Assembly: GCA_023423995.1 (NCBI GenBank)
Contig: JAFAEL010000100.1
Location: 1-29,942, forward strand
Source of the DNA: Pseudomonadota bacterium
GTDB lineage: Bacteria > Pseudomonadota > Alphaproteobacteria > Rhizobiales > Beijerinckiaceae
DNA length: 29,942 nt
Direction of reading: 5' to 3'
The translations under genes were made by a program, and so were the position numbers. Each line of letters begins with the position of its first letter. The first letter of the stretch is position 1. Positions 16,832-24,162 of this stretch are shown piece after piece. The notes below the pieces were generated by a model. That model had not been told where the DNA came from. It was given only the letters and a program-made list of their open reading frames with translations, and made no database searches.

Positions 16832-18064
16832 TCAGAACTTCAGGAAGACGCTCCGCTCCGCCGGACCCGGTGACGGGGCAGAGGGAGATGCGATCTTCTT
16901 CGGGCCCTCCCCGAAGGTCCACTTCGTCCCGTTCAGGATGAGCTTGTTGAACACCATGGTGATGTTGCCGCTCGAGATCTGGGACGAGGAGTTGAAGGTC
17001 ACGTTCCGGCTCGGAAGATAGACGAGGCCAGTCCAGTCGAACCCCTGCGAGGGGTTGAAGATGAAATCCGACTTGGAGAGGTTCGGCGCCTCGAAGAACA
17101 GCAATCCGGCATAGGTTCCGGTCGTCGGCGCCGTGAGTGTCGCCTTCACGCCCGAATTGAACTGGAACTTGGAATTGGCATCCGCGAAGTAGAACGTCAC
17201 CCCCGCCCCGCCCGTGCAGGCCGGGCATGACCACGTGCCGCCGTTCACGTTCCAGGTGCCCCGGATGACGTACAGCCCTGGCTGGAAGGTTACGTTCGTG
17301 GTGCTGTTGAAGTTGATGTTGCAGTAGATCCCCGGCGCGAGCGTGATGTTGCCGCCGTTGTAATTGTTCGACACGCAGTTTCCGGACGTGCTGGGCGTCG
17401 GGAGTTGGCCCGCGAAGGGGTCCGTCGCGGTCGGGCAGTTCACCCGCAGGTTCGGGATCGTGATCGAGTTCTGGGTGACGTTCGTCCCCTGCACGCAGAC
17501 CTGCTTGAAGTTGAACGTGCTTCCCGAGTTGAACATGGCGGCCGGGTTGCCGGTCGACTTCACGTGGAACTCGCAATCGGGCGCATTGATATTGGCGCCG
17601 CTGTTGAGGAGCAGCGCCTGCGAGGCGTTCGGGTCGAGCAGCAGGACGCACACGCCGCCCGAAGGAGCCGCGGTTCCGGTTACGCTGGCCGCAGCCGCCG
17701 CGCTGGCGCCGACCGGGATGCTGGTCTTGCCGAAAGCCCGGAGGAACTTGGCCGGGACCTCGGTGGAGGCACTCCCCGTCACCGTGTTCCCGTTCACCGT
17801 GAAGCTCGGGGTGACGGACGAGGATCCGAGAACGCCCGAGAAGGTCCGCGCCGCGGTCCCGACCTGGTCGGTCGTCGCGGCGGCGCCGGCCAGAACGGCG
17901 GCATCGAGCGCGGCCTGCAGGCGCGTGCGCTCTGCGCTGGCATTGGTGAAATCGACGCTAGCACCGGTCAGGCCGAGCAATGGCAGCAGCGAGAGCCCGA
18001 AGAGCGCGGCAACCTGTGCTCGCGTGTCTTCTGCGAAGCGCGCCGTCAAGTTCGAGAGAAGCAT
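16832..18064 (-). CDS. TadE/TadG-like pilus assembly protein (orphan)
   Basis: A 410-residue protein with the TadG-type N-terminus: a short basic cytoplasmic lead, the DTRAQVAALFGLSLLPLLGL membrane segment (about 13-33), then DFTNASAERTRLQAALDAAVLAGAA. The extracytoplasmic part is rich in Asn, Ser, Thr and Gly. It contains repeated beta-rich units such as LAPGIYCNINFNSTTNVTFQ and FQPGLYVIRGTWNVNGGTW, plus at least six Cys that could form disulfides. The family serves Flp/Tad pili, but no tadA, cpaB or flp gene is visible near it. The frame opens with TTG at 18148; I prefer ATG 18064 just before the membrane segment. It is divergent from bdhA. Confidence 0.8.
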   Translation of the reverse strand: MLLSNLTARFAEDTRAQVAALFGLSLLPLLGLTGASVDFTNASAERTRLQAALDAAVLAGAAATTDQVGTAARTFSGVLGSSSVTPSFTVNGNTVTGSASTEVPAKFLRAFGKTSIPVGASAAAAASVTGTAAPSGGVCVLLLDPNASQALLLNSGANINAPDCEFHVKSTGNPAAMFNSGSTFNFKQVCVQGTNVTQNSITIPNLRVNCPTATDPFAGQLPTPSTSGNCVSNNYNGGNITLAPGIYCNINFNSTTNVTFQPGLYVIRGTWNVNGGTWSCPACTGGAGVTFYFADANSKFQFNSGVKATLTAPTTGTYAGLLFFEAPNLSKSDFIFNPSQGFDWTGLVYLPSRNVTFNSSSQISSGNITMVFNKLILNGTKWTFGEGPKKIASPSAPSPGPAERSVFLKF

Positions 18065-18135
18065 AGTCGAGGCCTGCCGAGACGAACCGCTCTCCTTGGC
18101 ATGTCCGCCTTGCTTCCCCGTTGGCTTCGGGACGG

Positions 18136-18152
18136 CAATTTTCCTCAAATTG
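18136..18152. promoter_or_regulatory. AT-rich inverted repeat in the pilus-gene/bdhA divergent region
   Basis: CAATTT and AAATTG separated by TCCTC form an AT-rich 17-bp inverted repeat between divergent genes. AT-rich dyads are rare in this GC-rich window, so it could be a regulator site. No promoter could be set with confidence in 18065-18255. Confidence 0.35.
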
Positions 18153-18255
18153 TCAGGACCGCGAGGGGCTGAGAGTTCCGACAGGTCGGGGCGGGCGATC
18201 GTGACATCCCCCGCCTCGGCGATTACGTCTCGGGGCGGGTATCTTGGAGGCCGAT

Positions 18256-19041
18256 ATGGCGCTGAACGGAAAGTCCGCCGTCGTTACGGGTTCGACCAGC
18301 GGGATCGGGCTGGCCTATGCGCGAGCCTTTGCCAAAGAGGGCGCCAACGTCCTCATCAATGGCTTCGGGGAGCCGGATGCCATCGAGAAAGAGCGAAGCG
18401 CGATCGAGCGCGAATTCGGCGTGAAGGCGGTCTACTCGCCCGCCGATATGACGAAGCCGGCCGAGATCGAGGCCATGATCCGCCAGGCGGAGGAGCAGTT
18501 CGGCGCGGTCGACATCCTGGTCAACAATGCCGGCATCCAGCACGTCGCGCCGATCGAGGAGTTTCCGATCGAGAAGTGGGACCAGATCATCGCGATCAAC
18601 CTCTCCTCGGCCTTCCATGCGATCCGGGCGGCCGTGCCGGGCATGAAGGCGAAGGGCTGGGGCCGCATCATCCAGACGGCCTCCGCCCACTCGCTCGTCG
18701 CCTCTCCCTTCAAGTCGGCCTATGTGAGCGCGAAGCACGCGATCGCCGGCCTGACGAAAACCGTCGCGCTCGAAGTCGCCACGCACAAGATCACCTGCAA
18801 CTGCATCTCGCCCGGCTATGTCTGGACGCCGCTCGTCGAGAAGCAGATCCCGGACACCATGAAGGCGCGCGGGCTGACCAAGGAGCAGGTCATCAAGGAC
18901 GTGCTGCTGGAAGCTCAGCCCACCAAGGAGTTCGTCACCTCCGAGCAGGTCGCGGCGCTCGCCGTCTTCCTGTGCTCGGACGAGGCGGCGCAGATCACGG
19001 GCGCCAATCTCTCGATCGACGGCGGCTGGACGGCCGCATGA
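18256..19041 (+). CDS. bdhA: 3-hydroxybutyrate dehydrogenase
   Basis: A 261-residue short-chain dehydrogenase that interconverts 3-hydroxybutyrate and acetoacetate with NAD, a step in using polyhydroxybutyrate. The NAD site TGSTSGIG is at 11-18, NNAG at 90-93, and the catalytic set is S143, Y156 and K160 (TASAHS, YVSAKH). GIQHVAPIEEFP and SPGYVWTPLVEKQIPD are typical of BdhA rather than other SDRs. The frame can begin at TTG 18244, but that TTGGAGG is the ribosome site for ATG 18256. The ATGA at its end overlaps the patatin start, a pair common in rhizobia. Both products would act in lipid/PHB metabolism (inference). Confidence 0.92.
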   Translation: MALNGKSAVVTGSTSGIGLAYARAFAKEGANVLINGFGEPDAIEKERSAIEREFGVKAVYSPADMTKPAEIEAMIRQAEEQFGAVDILVNNAGIQHVAPIEEFPIEKWDQIIAINLSSAFHAIRAAVPGMKAKGWGRIIQTASAHSLVASPFKSAYVSAKHAIAGLTKTVALEVATHKITCNCISPGYVWTPLVEKQIPDTMKARGLTKEQVIKDVLLEAQPTKEFVTSEQVAALAVFLCSDEAAQITGANLSIDGGWTAA

Positions 19042-20102
19042 CGGGCCGTCCTGGAAACGCGAAAGACAGGATCCTCGGCCTTGCCGGCCCCAAGGCCGAG
19101 AAGACGGTCTCGCTCGCGCTGCAGGGCGGCGGTGCCCACGGCGCCTTCACCTGGGGTGTGCTGGACAAGCTGATCGAGGACGGGCGGCTCGCCTTCGAGG
19201 CGATCACCGGCGCCTCCGCGGGCTCGATGAACGCGGTCGTGATGTGCGCCGGGTGGCAGGAGGGCGGCCCCGAGGGTGCGCGCAGCAAGCTCGAGACCTT
19301 CTGGCGCAAGGTCAGCCTCGACGGGAACCTCGACGACCCGCAGCGCCGCATCTTCGACCGCGTGATCGGCTTCTGGTCCCTCGCGGGCGGTGCCCAGAAC
19401 CCCTGGCTCAACTTCCTGCAGGGCACGGTCTCGCCGTATCTCTCCAATCCGCTGGACATCAATCCGCTTCGCGACGTCCTGGAATCGGTGGTGGATTTCG
19501 AGCGGATCCGCACCGCCGACGTGAAGCTTTTCGTGGCCGCGACCTCCGTCTGGACGGGGAAGATCCGCGTCTTCGAGACCCGAGAACTCGAGGCCGGCCA
19601 CGTGATGGCCTCCGCCTGCCTGCCGACGCTGTTCCGGGCGGTCGAGATCGATGGCGAGCCGTTCTGGGATGGCGGCTATTCGGGCAATCCGCCGCTCTTC
19701 CCAATCTTCTACGCCGCCCGCACGGACGACGTTCTCCTGGTCCAGATCAACCCGATCGAGCGGCGGCAGACGCCGCAGACCGCGGCCGAGATCCAGAACC
19801 GGCTGACGGAGATCAACTTCAATTCGGGGCTGCTGCGCGAATTGCGCGTGATCGAGTTCGTGACGCGCCTCATCGACGACGGAAAGCTCTCCCGCGACGA
19901 GTACAAGCGCGTCCTCATGCACCGGATCGACGGAGACGGCTTCCTCGACAGGTTTGCGGCTTCCAGCCGCCTCAATCCGGACTGGGACATGTTCGTCCAG
20001 TTGCGCGATCTCGGCCGCCGGGCGGCCGAGGCGTGGCTGGAGCGGAGCTATGATGCCGTCGGACGCGAGAGCACGCTCGACATGAAGGCGACCTTCGCCT
20101 GA
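19038..20102 (+). CDS. Patatin-like phospholipase
   Basis: A 354-residue patatin-fold acyl hydrolase. Motifs: the oxyanion loop GGGAHG at 30-35, the nucleophile elbow GASAG at 58-62 with S60, and the dyad Asp in DGG at 211-213. These give the Ser-Asp dyad of the family. The N-terminus has no signal peptide, so it is likely cytoplasmic or peripheral to the membrane. Its start overlaps bdhA by four bases (ATGA), so the two are co-translated. Related proteins next to bdhA have been suggested to act on PHB or lipids, but the substrate is not shown by sequence. The frame upstream of 19038 is a shadow of bdhA and the pilus gene. Confidence 0.92.
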   Translation: MTGRPGNAKDRILGLAGPKAEKTVSLALQGGGAHGAFTWGVLDKLIEDGRLAFEAITGASAGSMNAVVMCAGWQEGGPEGARSKLETFWRKVSLDGNLDDPQRRIFDRVIGFWSLAGGAQNPWLNFLQGTVSPYLSNPLDINPLRDVLESVVDFERIRTADVKLFVAATSVWTGKIRVFETRELEAGHVMASACLPTLFRAVEIDGEPFWDGGYSGNPPLFPIFYAARTDDVLLVQINPIERRQTPQTAAEIQNRLTEINFNSGLLRELRVIEFVTRLIDDGKLSRDEYKRVLMHRIDGDGFLDRFAASSRLNPDWDMFVQLRDLGRRAAEAWLERSYDAVGRESTLDMKATFA

Positions 20103-20317
20103 GGCCCGCGCCCCTTCCTGCCGGCGCCCAGGTCGACAGGGTTTTCGGCCAGCACCCAGCGATCGGGATGATCGGGATCGGTGCGGAGAGCCACCGTCAC
20201 GTCGTGCTCGTGCATCGCGCAGGCATGGCACTGGTAGGCGTAGTGCCGGCCGTCATCCGCCGTCATCGGCATCGAACAGGTCAGGCAGACGAGGCGTCGG
20301 GAGCGGGCGGCAGGCAT
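20048..20317 (-). CDS. Small zinc-ribbon-like hypothetical protein
   Basis: An 89-residue protein with two CxxC pairs: CLTC near residue 11-14 and CHAC near 30-33, likely one zinc site. The stretch between and after them (YQCHACAMHEHDVTVALRTD) looks like a structured small domain. Its last 18 codons overlap the 3' end of the patatin gene on the other strand, so the real end may have drifted, or this may be a chance frame. The ribosome site is weak. The CxxC spacing and otherwise empty region make a real gene more likely than not; function unknown. Confidence 0.5.
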   Translation of the reverse strand: MPAARSRRLVCLTCSMPMTADDGRHYAYQCHACAMHEHDVTVALRTDPDHPDRWVLAENPVDLGAGRKGRGPQAKVAFMSSVLSRPTAS

Positions 20318-20378
20318 GGATCGACCATAGCCCGCCGCCTGACGGCCCAGTGCGCCCGGTTCGCGCTGTCCCCAGCGT

Positions 20379-21062
20379 TCAGGCGCGACTGACGGCCGCG
20401 CGCCGCGTCAGCGCGAAGCCGAGGCCGACCACGAAGACCGCCCCGATCAGCGCGGCCGGCAGGTCGAGCCTGTGCGCCAGATCCTCGCCGAGACGGCTGA
20501 CGAGGGCAGGATCGGAGATCAGCATCTCGCCCGCGATCCACCCCAGGAGAGCCGCCCCTGCCCAGACGAGCAGCGGCATGCGCTCGAGCAGCTTGATGAT
20601 GAGAGATGCGCCGGCGACGATCAGCGGGATGGAGATCGCCAGCCCGAGCACCAGCATGACGGTGGAATCCTTCGCCACGGCGGCGATGGCCAGGACGTTG
20701 TCGAGGCTCATCACGGCGTCGGCGATCGCCACGGTCTTCACCGCATGCCACAGCCGCTCGGATTCGCGGATGCCGGCTTCGGCCTCCTCCTCGCCGGTCA
20801 GGAGCTTCACGGCGACCCACAGCAGGAGAAGCCCGCCGAGGATCTTGAGGAAGGGAGTGGTCAGCAGCGTCGCGACCAGGACCGTGAAAAGGATCCGGAG
20901 CACGACCGCCACGCCCGCGCCGAGCACCATGCCGGTTCGTTGCTGGTGAGGCGGCAGGCCCCGACAGGCGAGCGCGATTACGACCGCGTTGTCACCTGAC
21001 AGGATGATGTTGATCCAGATGATCTCGAGAACTTTGATGAGCTGAGGTCCGAGCGTTTCCAT
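20379..21062 (-). CDS. TerC family integral membrane protein (YjbE type)
   Basis: A 227-residue membrane protein with about seven predicted transmembrane segments. TerC-family signatures are ILSGDNAVVIALAC near the N-terminus and ADAVMSLDNVLAIAAVA near the middle, each holding a conserved Asp-Asn in a membrane helix. Members such as Alx and YjbE-type proteins have been tied to manganese or other metal efflux and to tellurite resistance; the ion here is not known. No clear ribosome site precedes the ATG. I looked for a yybP-ykoY manganese riboswitch in the 116 nt upstream and found no convincing match. Confidence 0.9.
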   Translation of the reverse strand: METLGPQLIKVLEIIWINIILSGDNAVVIALACRGLPPHQQRTGMVLGAGVAVVLRILFTVLVATLLTTPFLKILGGLLLLWVAVKLLTGEEEAEAGIRESERLWHAVKTVAIADAVMSLDNVLAIAAVAKDSTVMLVLGLAISIPLIVAGASLIIKLLERMPLLVWAGAALLGWIAGEMLISDPALVSRLGEDLAHRLDLPAALIGAVFVVGLGFALTRRAAVSRA

Positions 21063-21178
21063 GTTGGTGAAAGCCGTTGGCGCCGGGCGGGCCGGGCGCG
21101 AGGAGAAATCGGACGCGCGCGCAGAGGCGCAGCCGGCGTCCTTGAATGTCGGGAAGGCGGGCCGGAGCCCGGAACGAC

Positions 21179-21538
21179 CTAGGGAGAGGGTGGCCCGGTC
21201 GCCCCGGGGCCATCGGCGACCCCGAAGGCAAGGCGGCGCTCCCGGGTCAGCCCGGTCGCCGAGGAAAGGACGGCGAGCGCGGCTCGGGCCCCGTTCGCGG
21301 CTGGCGCAAGGTCGTCGTCAGGATCGCCGTCGAGATCGCCGACAAAGGCTCGGATCAGCGCGACGGGCTTGTGCAGCGGGCCTGGCTTATCGGTCAGCCC
21401 GACCTGGATGGCGGCCTCTGACCAGCCGTGCCCTCGAGGGGCCCTTTGATCGAGGAGGCCAGCAAAGACCGCAGCGACGGCGGCGCAGAGAAGCGCGGCG
21501 ATCGCGAAGACGGAACGTGGCGGCCGTGTAGCAACCAT
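21179..21538 (-). CDS. Hypothetical membrane-anchored protein
   Basis: A 119-residue frame I do not recognise. It starts with a basic lead and one hydrophobic segment (FAIAALLCAAVAAVFAGLL, about 10-28), so it may be a signal-anchored protein. Further on, VGDLDGDPDDDLAP resembles an Asp-rich calcium-binding loop of the DxDxDxxxD kind. Codon use has the local GC-rich third positions. The frame opens upstream to 21796, but AAGGTGG stands about 10 nt before the ATG at 21538 (an ATG at 21547 is less well placed). It could still be non-coding. Confidence 0.4.
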   Translation of the reverse strand: MVATRPPRSVFAIAALLCAAVAAVFAGLLDQRAPRGHGWSEAAIQVGLTDKPGPLHKPVALIRAFVGDLDGDPDDDLAPAANGARAALAVLSSATGLTRERRLAFGVADGPGATGPPSP

Positions 21539-21736
21539 GGCGGGCATCCCACCTTGGCTGGCATATTGTCGACTGACAAGAGATAGTTCGCTCCCCGGCC
21601 GGTTCCAGGGGGCCGTGCCCCTCATGTGAGGCACGCCACGATAAAGCCCGCCTTCGGACGGCAGACAGAAGAGCGGGCGAATCTTCGCACGTTGTCGGCG
21701 CCCATTCAGGACGCAGCGGCCGAGGGAGGAAGCAGG

Positions 21737-22543
21737 ATGGATGCTGGTCCGGCGAGCCCCCGCCGGACGGGCGAGGCTGGACGCAGCGCCCGTCACGCAC
21801 CTGCCTGCTTCGGCGGCTTACTGGTGATGCTGGCATGCAGTGCCGCCCTAGCCGCGCCGCTTCCGCCAGGGCGTCCGCCGGAATTCGGGCGTGTCGGTGC
21901 CACCCCGCCCGTTCCGCCCTCCCCCTCCGTTCCGACGAGCCCCGCGGAGTCGAAACCCACCGCGACCCCGGTTCAGCCGGATACGACATGCCTGGACCGG
22001 CTGCGGGCAGCCGGGGCGACCGCCGAGGCGGCGCCCCAGCCGAAGCCGGAGGACGGCTCCTGCCAGATCGAGACCCCCGTACGTCTCACCGCCGTGAATC
22101 CGCCGCACGGAAAGGGTGCCATCGCGCTGCCGGACGGCCCCGTCGTGTCATGCCGGTTCGCCGGTCCGCTCGCGGATTGGGTCGGAGCCGTCGCGGCCCC
22201 GGTCCTCGCCTCCGTCCGCGGCAAGCCCCTCAAGGCCGTACGGACAGGGCCCGGCTTCGAGTGCCGAAACCGCAATCGTCAGGCCGGCGGCAAGCCGAGC
22301 GCGCACGGCACCGGCATCGCCATCGACATCTCCGGCTTCGAGTTCGCGGAAGGCGCCGCCCTCGCGATCAAGCCGGACGGCCACTCGGGCCCCGACGGCC
22401 AGGCGCTCGCTGCCATTCGACAGGCGGCCTGCGGCTGGTTCACGACGGTGCTCGGCCCGGGGTCCGACCCGTATCACGCCGACCACCTGCATCTCGACGT
22501 CCTGCTGCACGGATCGAGCGACCGCTACCGGATTTGTCAGTGA
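21737..22543 (+). CDS. Extensin-like (M15-like) secreted protein
   Basis: A 268-residue exported protein with an Extensin-like C-terminal domain. Residues about 22-40 form a signal peptide ending ALA-A; the Cys in LAC might also make it a lipoprotein, though the box is poor. A Pro-rich spacer (41-105) follows, then the domain with SAHGTGIAIDISGF (H190, D197) and DPYHADHLHLDV (H250, H252). This His/Asp arrangement resembles zinc peptidases of the M15/LAS group, so a role in peptidoglycan trimming is likely but not proven. The ATG at 21737 has GGAGGA upstream; the earlier open frame from 21626 lacks one. It is followed by the sRNA-like element. Confidence 0.85.
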   Translation: MDAGPASPRRTGEAGRSARHAPACFGGLLVMLACSAALAAPLPPGRPPEFGRVGATPPVPPSPSVPTSPAESKPTATPVQPDTTCLDRLRAAGATAEAAPQPKPEDGSCQIETPVRLTAVNPPHGKGAIALPDGPVVSCRFAGPLADWVGAVAAPVLASVRGKPLKAVRTGPGFECRNRNRQAGGKPSAHGTGIAIDISGFEFAEGAALAIKPDGHSGPDGQALAAIRQAACGWFTTVLGPGSDPYHADHLHLDVLLHGSSDRYRICQ

Positions 22544-22565
22544 GCACGCAATTTCAGCGGCCATT

Positions 22566-22578
22566 GCACATGATGTGC
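22566..22578. promoter_or_regulatory. Dyad upstream of the sRNA promoter
   Basis: GCACAT and ATGTGC flank one G, forming an interrupted palindrome just downstream of the extensin-like gene and 22 nt before the sRNA -35. It recalls NtrC half-sites (TGCAC...GTGC), but the spacing is two bases shorter than the standard site. A regulator site is possible; none is proven. Confidence 0.3.
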
Positions 22579-22599
22579 GCACGCACACACATTCGGCAC

Positions 22600-22628
22600 T
22601 TGAAGCAAGGTGCACCGCAGCATAGATT
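22600..22628 (+). promoter_or_regulatory. Promoter of the candidate small RNA
   Basis: TTGAAG at 22600-22605 and TAGATT at 22623-22628 are separated by exactly 17 nt; each matches four of six sigma-70 consensus bases. Transcription would begin near 22635. Confidence 0.55.
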
Positions 22629-22634
22629 GGTTTC

Positions 22635-22721
22635 ACGCAATGCGGCGCTGATGCGCGGCCTTGCTGCCCTCCTTGGGCGTTTCCTCCCTAGACTTGGGCC
22701 GCGCATGACGCGGCCCTTTTT
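22635..22721 (+). ncRNA. Candidate mmgR/suhB (alpha-r8) family small RNA
   Basis: A likely trans-acting sRNA of about 85 nt with its own promoter and a strong terminator (GGGCCGCG, 5-nt loop, CGCGGCCC, TTTTT at 22696-22721). The body has a small hairpin GCCC-TCCTT-GGGC (22666-22678), then the unpaired 10-nt motif TTTCCTCCCT (22680-22689). From memory, this motif is the conserved internal sequence of Sinorhizobium mmgR, an Hfq-linked sRNA that affects PHB granules, and the overall shape matches that family (also called suhB in Rfam). The pyrimidine-rich CCTCC segments could pair with Shine-Dalgarno regions. It contains no convincing ORF. The sRNA call is firm; the family call is from motif recall and needs a covariance search. 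Confidence 0.7.
22696..22721 (+). terminator. Intrinsic terminator of the small RNA
   Basis: Perfect 8-bp arms GGGCCGCG and CGCGGCCC around CATGA, followed by TTTTTC. It is directional: the opposite strand has no T-tract, so it does not serve the convergent MFS gene well. Confidence 0.92.
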
Positions 22722-22728
22722 CTTTGCC

Positions 22729-24162
22729 TCAACTGCGGGCGAGCGAGAGCGGGGCGGCGACGTCTTCGAGTGACCGGCGCTCGGCCGCTACGCCCCAGCG
22801 CCACTGCACGAATGCCGCGAATGCCATTACGGCAGATCCCATCAGGTAGCCGCCAAATACGGCATCGCGAGAGCCCGTCTCGACGAGTGCACCAAAAATG
22901 AGCGGGCCGAGCGCGCCGCCGATCCCGGTCCCGAGCGCGTAGAAGGCCGCGATCGCCAGCGCGCGGATTTCCAGCGGGAATGTCTCTCCGACCGTCAGGT
23001 AGGCGGAACTCGCGGCCGCTGAGGCGAAGAAGAACACAACCATCCAGGCGATCGTCTGCTCGGTCGCGGTCAGCATGTTCTGCTGGAACATCCAGCCCGA
23101 CACCGCGAGCAGCAGCCCGGAGATGAAGTAGGTCCCGGCGATCATCGGCCGGCGGCCGATCGTGTCGAAGAGCGGGCCCAGGAAGACCGGTCCGAGGAAG
23201 TTCCCCGCCGCGAAGGGCAGGATGTACAGCCCGACCTTGTCCGCCGAGATGCCGTAGAAATCCGTCAGCACCAGAGCGTAGGTGAAGAAGACCGCATTGT
23301 AGAAGAAGGCTTGCGCGCTCATCAGCGTGAGGCCGACCAGCGCACGCAGCCGATGGAGGTGAAACAGCGTGTGGAAGACCTCGCGGAGCGGCGTGTGGGT
23401 CCGGGCGTGCAGGGCCACCTTGGGGCCGGTATGCGGCGCGAAGGCTCCGCCCGCATGCTCCTCGATCGTCCGGACGATCGCTTCCCCTTCCGCGGCACGG
23501 CCATGCGTGACGAGCCAGCGCGGGCTTTCCGGAATGAACGCGCGTAGGAACAGGATGACGAGGCCGAGCGCCGCCCCGATCCCGAACGCGATCCTCCAGC
23601 CGATATCCGGAGCGAAGTGGGCCGGATCGAGCAGGATGACGGATCCCAGGGCCCCGAGGGCCGCTCCGATCCAGAACGAGCCGTTCACGATCAGGTCGGT
23701 TCGCCCGCGATACTGCGCCGGGATGAATTCCTGGATCGTGGAGTTGATGGCCGTGTACTCGCCGCCGATTCCCGCGCCCGTGAAGAACCGGAACAGGCAG
23801 AAACTCCAGAGATTCCACGAGAAGGCCGTGAGGCCGGTGGCCAGGAGGTACACGGCCAGCGTGATGAAGAAGAGCTTCTTGCGCCCGAGCCGGTCGGTCA
23901 GCCAGCCGAAGAACAGGGCCCCGAAGACCGCCCCGACCAGGTAGGAGGTGCCGGCGATCCCGATATCGGTGTTGGTGAACTGGAGGACCGGGCTTTCCTT
24001 CAGGGCGCCCGAGAGCGCGCCGGCGAGCGTCACCTCGAGACCGTCCAGCACCCACGTGATGCCGAGCGCGACGATGATGAGCGTGTGAAAGCGGTTCCAG
24101 GAGAGCCGGTCGAGCCGCGCCGGGATATCCGTCTCGATGAGCGTCGTGGCGCCGCTAGCCAC
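22729..24162 (-). CDS. MFS transporter (sugar/metabolite:H+ symporter type)
   Basis: A 477-residue major facilitator with about 12 transmembrane helices. Signatures: GWLTDRLGRKKLF (motif A), RFFTGAGIGGEYTAINSTIQEFIP, PESPRWLVTHGRA at the end of helix 6, and a second motif A form, DTIGRRPM. These place it with the sugar-porter/aromatic acid-type symporters; the substrate is unknown. The GTG start overlaps the SDR stop by eight bases and CCGGAG lies about 9 nt upstream, so it is the last gene of the treS-glgB-SDR-MFS operon. That context hints at a sugar or sugar-acid substrate (inference). Confidence 0.9.
   Translation of the reverse strand: MASGATTLIETDIPARLDRLSWNRFHTLIIVALGITWVLDGLEVTLAGALSGALKESPVLQFTNTDIGIAGTSYLVGAVFGALFFGWLTDRLGRKKLFFITLAVYLLATGLTAFSWNLWSFCLFRFFTGAGIGGEYTAINSTIQEFIPAQYRGRTDLIVNGSFWIGAALGALGSVILLDPAHFAPDIGWRIAFGIGAALGLVILFLRAFIPESPRWLVTHGRAAEGEAIVRTIEEHAGGAFAPHTGPKVALHARTHTPLREVFHTLFHLHRLRALVGLTLMSAQAFFYNAVFFTYALVLTDFYGISADKVGLYILPFAAGNFLGPVFLGPLFDTIGRRPMIAGTYFISGLLLAVSGWMFQQNMLTATEQTIAWMVVFFFASAAASSAYLTVGETFPLEIRALAIAAFYALGTGIGGALGPLIFGALVETGSRDAVFGGYLMGSAVMAFAAFVQWRWGVAAERRSLEDVAAPLSLARS

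Noticed and set aside
17364..19037. A long upstream extension of the patatin frame
   Set aside because: It crosses the pilus gene antisense and bdhA out of frame; the patatin family starts at 19038 with an ATGA overlap.
21063..21178. Possible manganese riboswitch (yybP-ykoY) upstream of the TerC gene
   Set aside because: The expected conserved blocks are not present on the minus strand; only generic GC-rich stems are seen.
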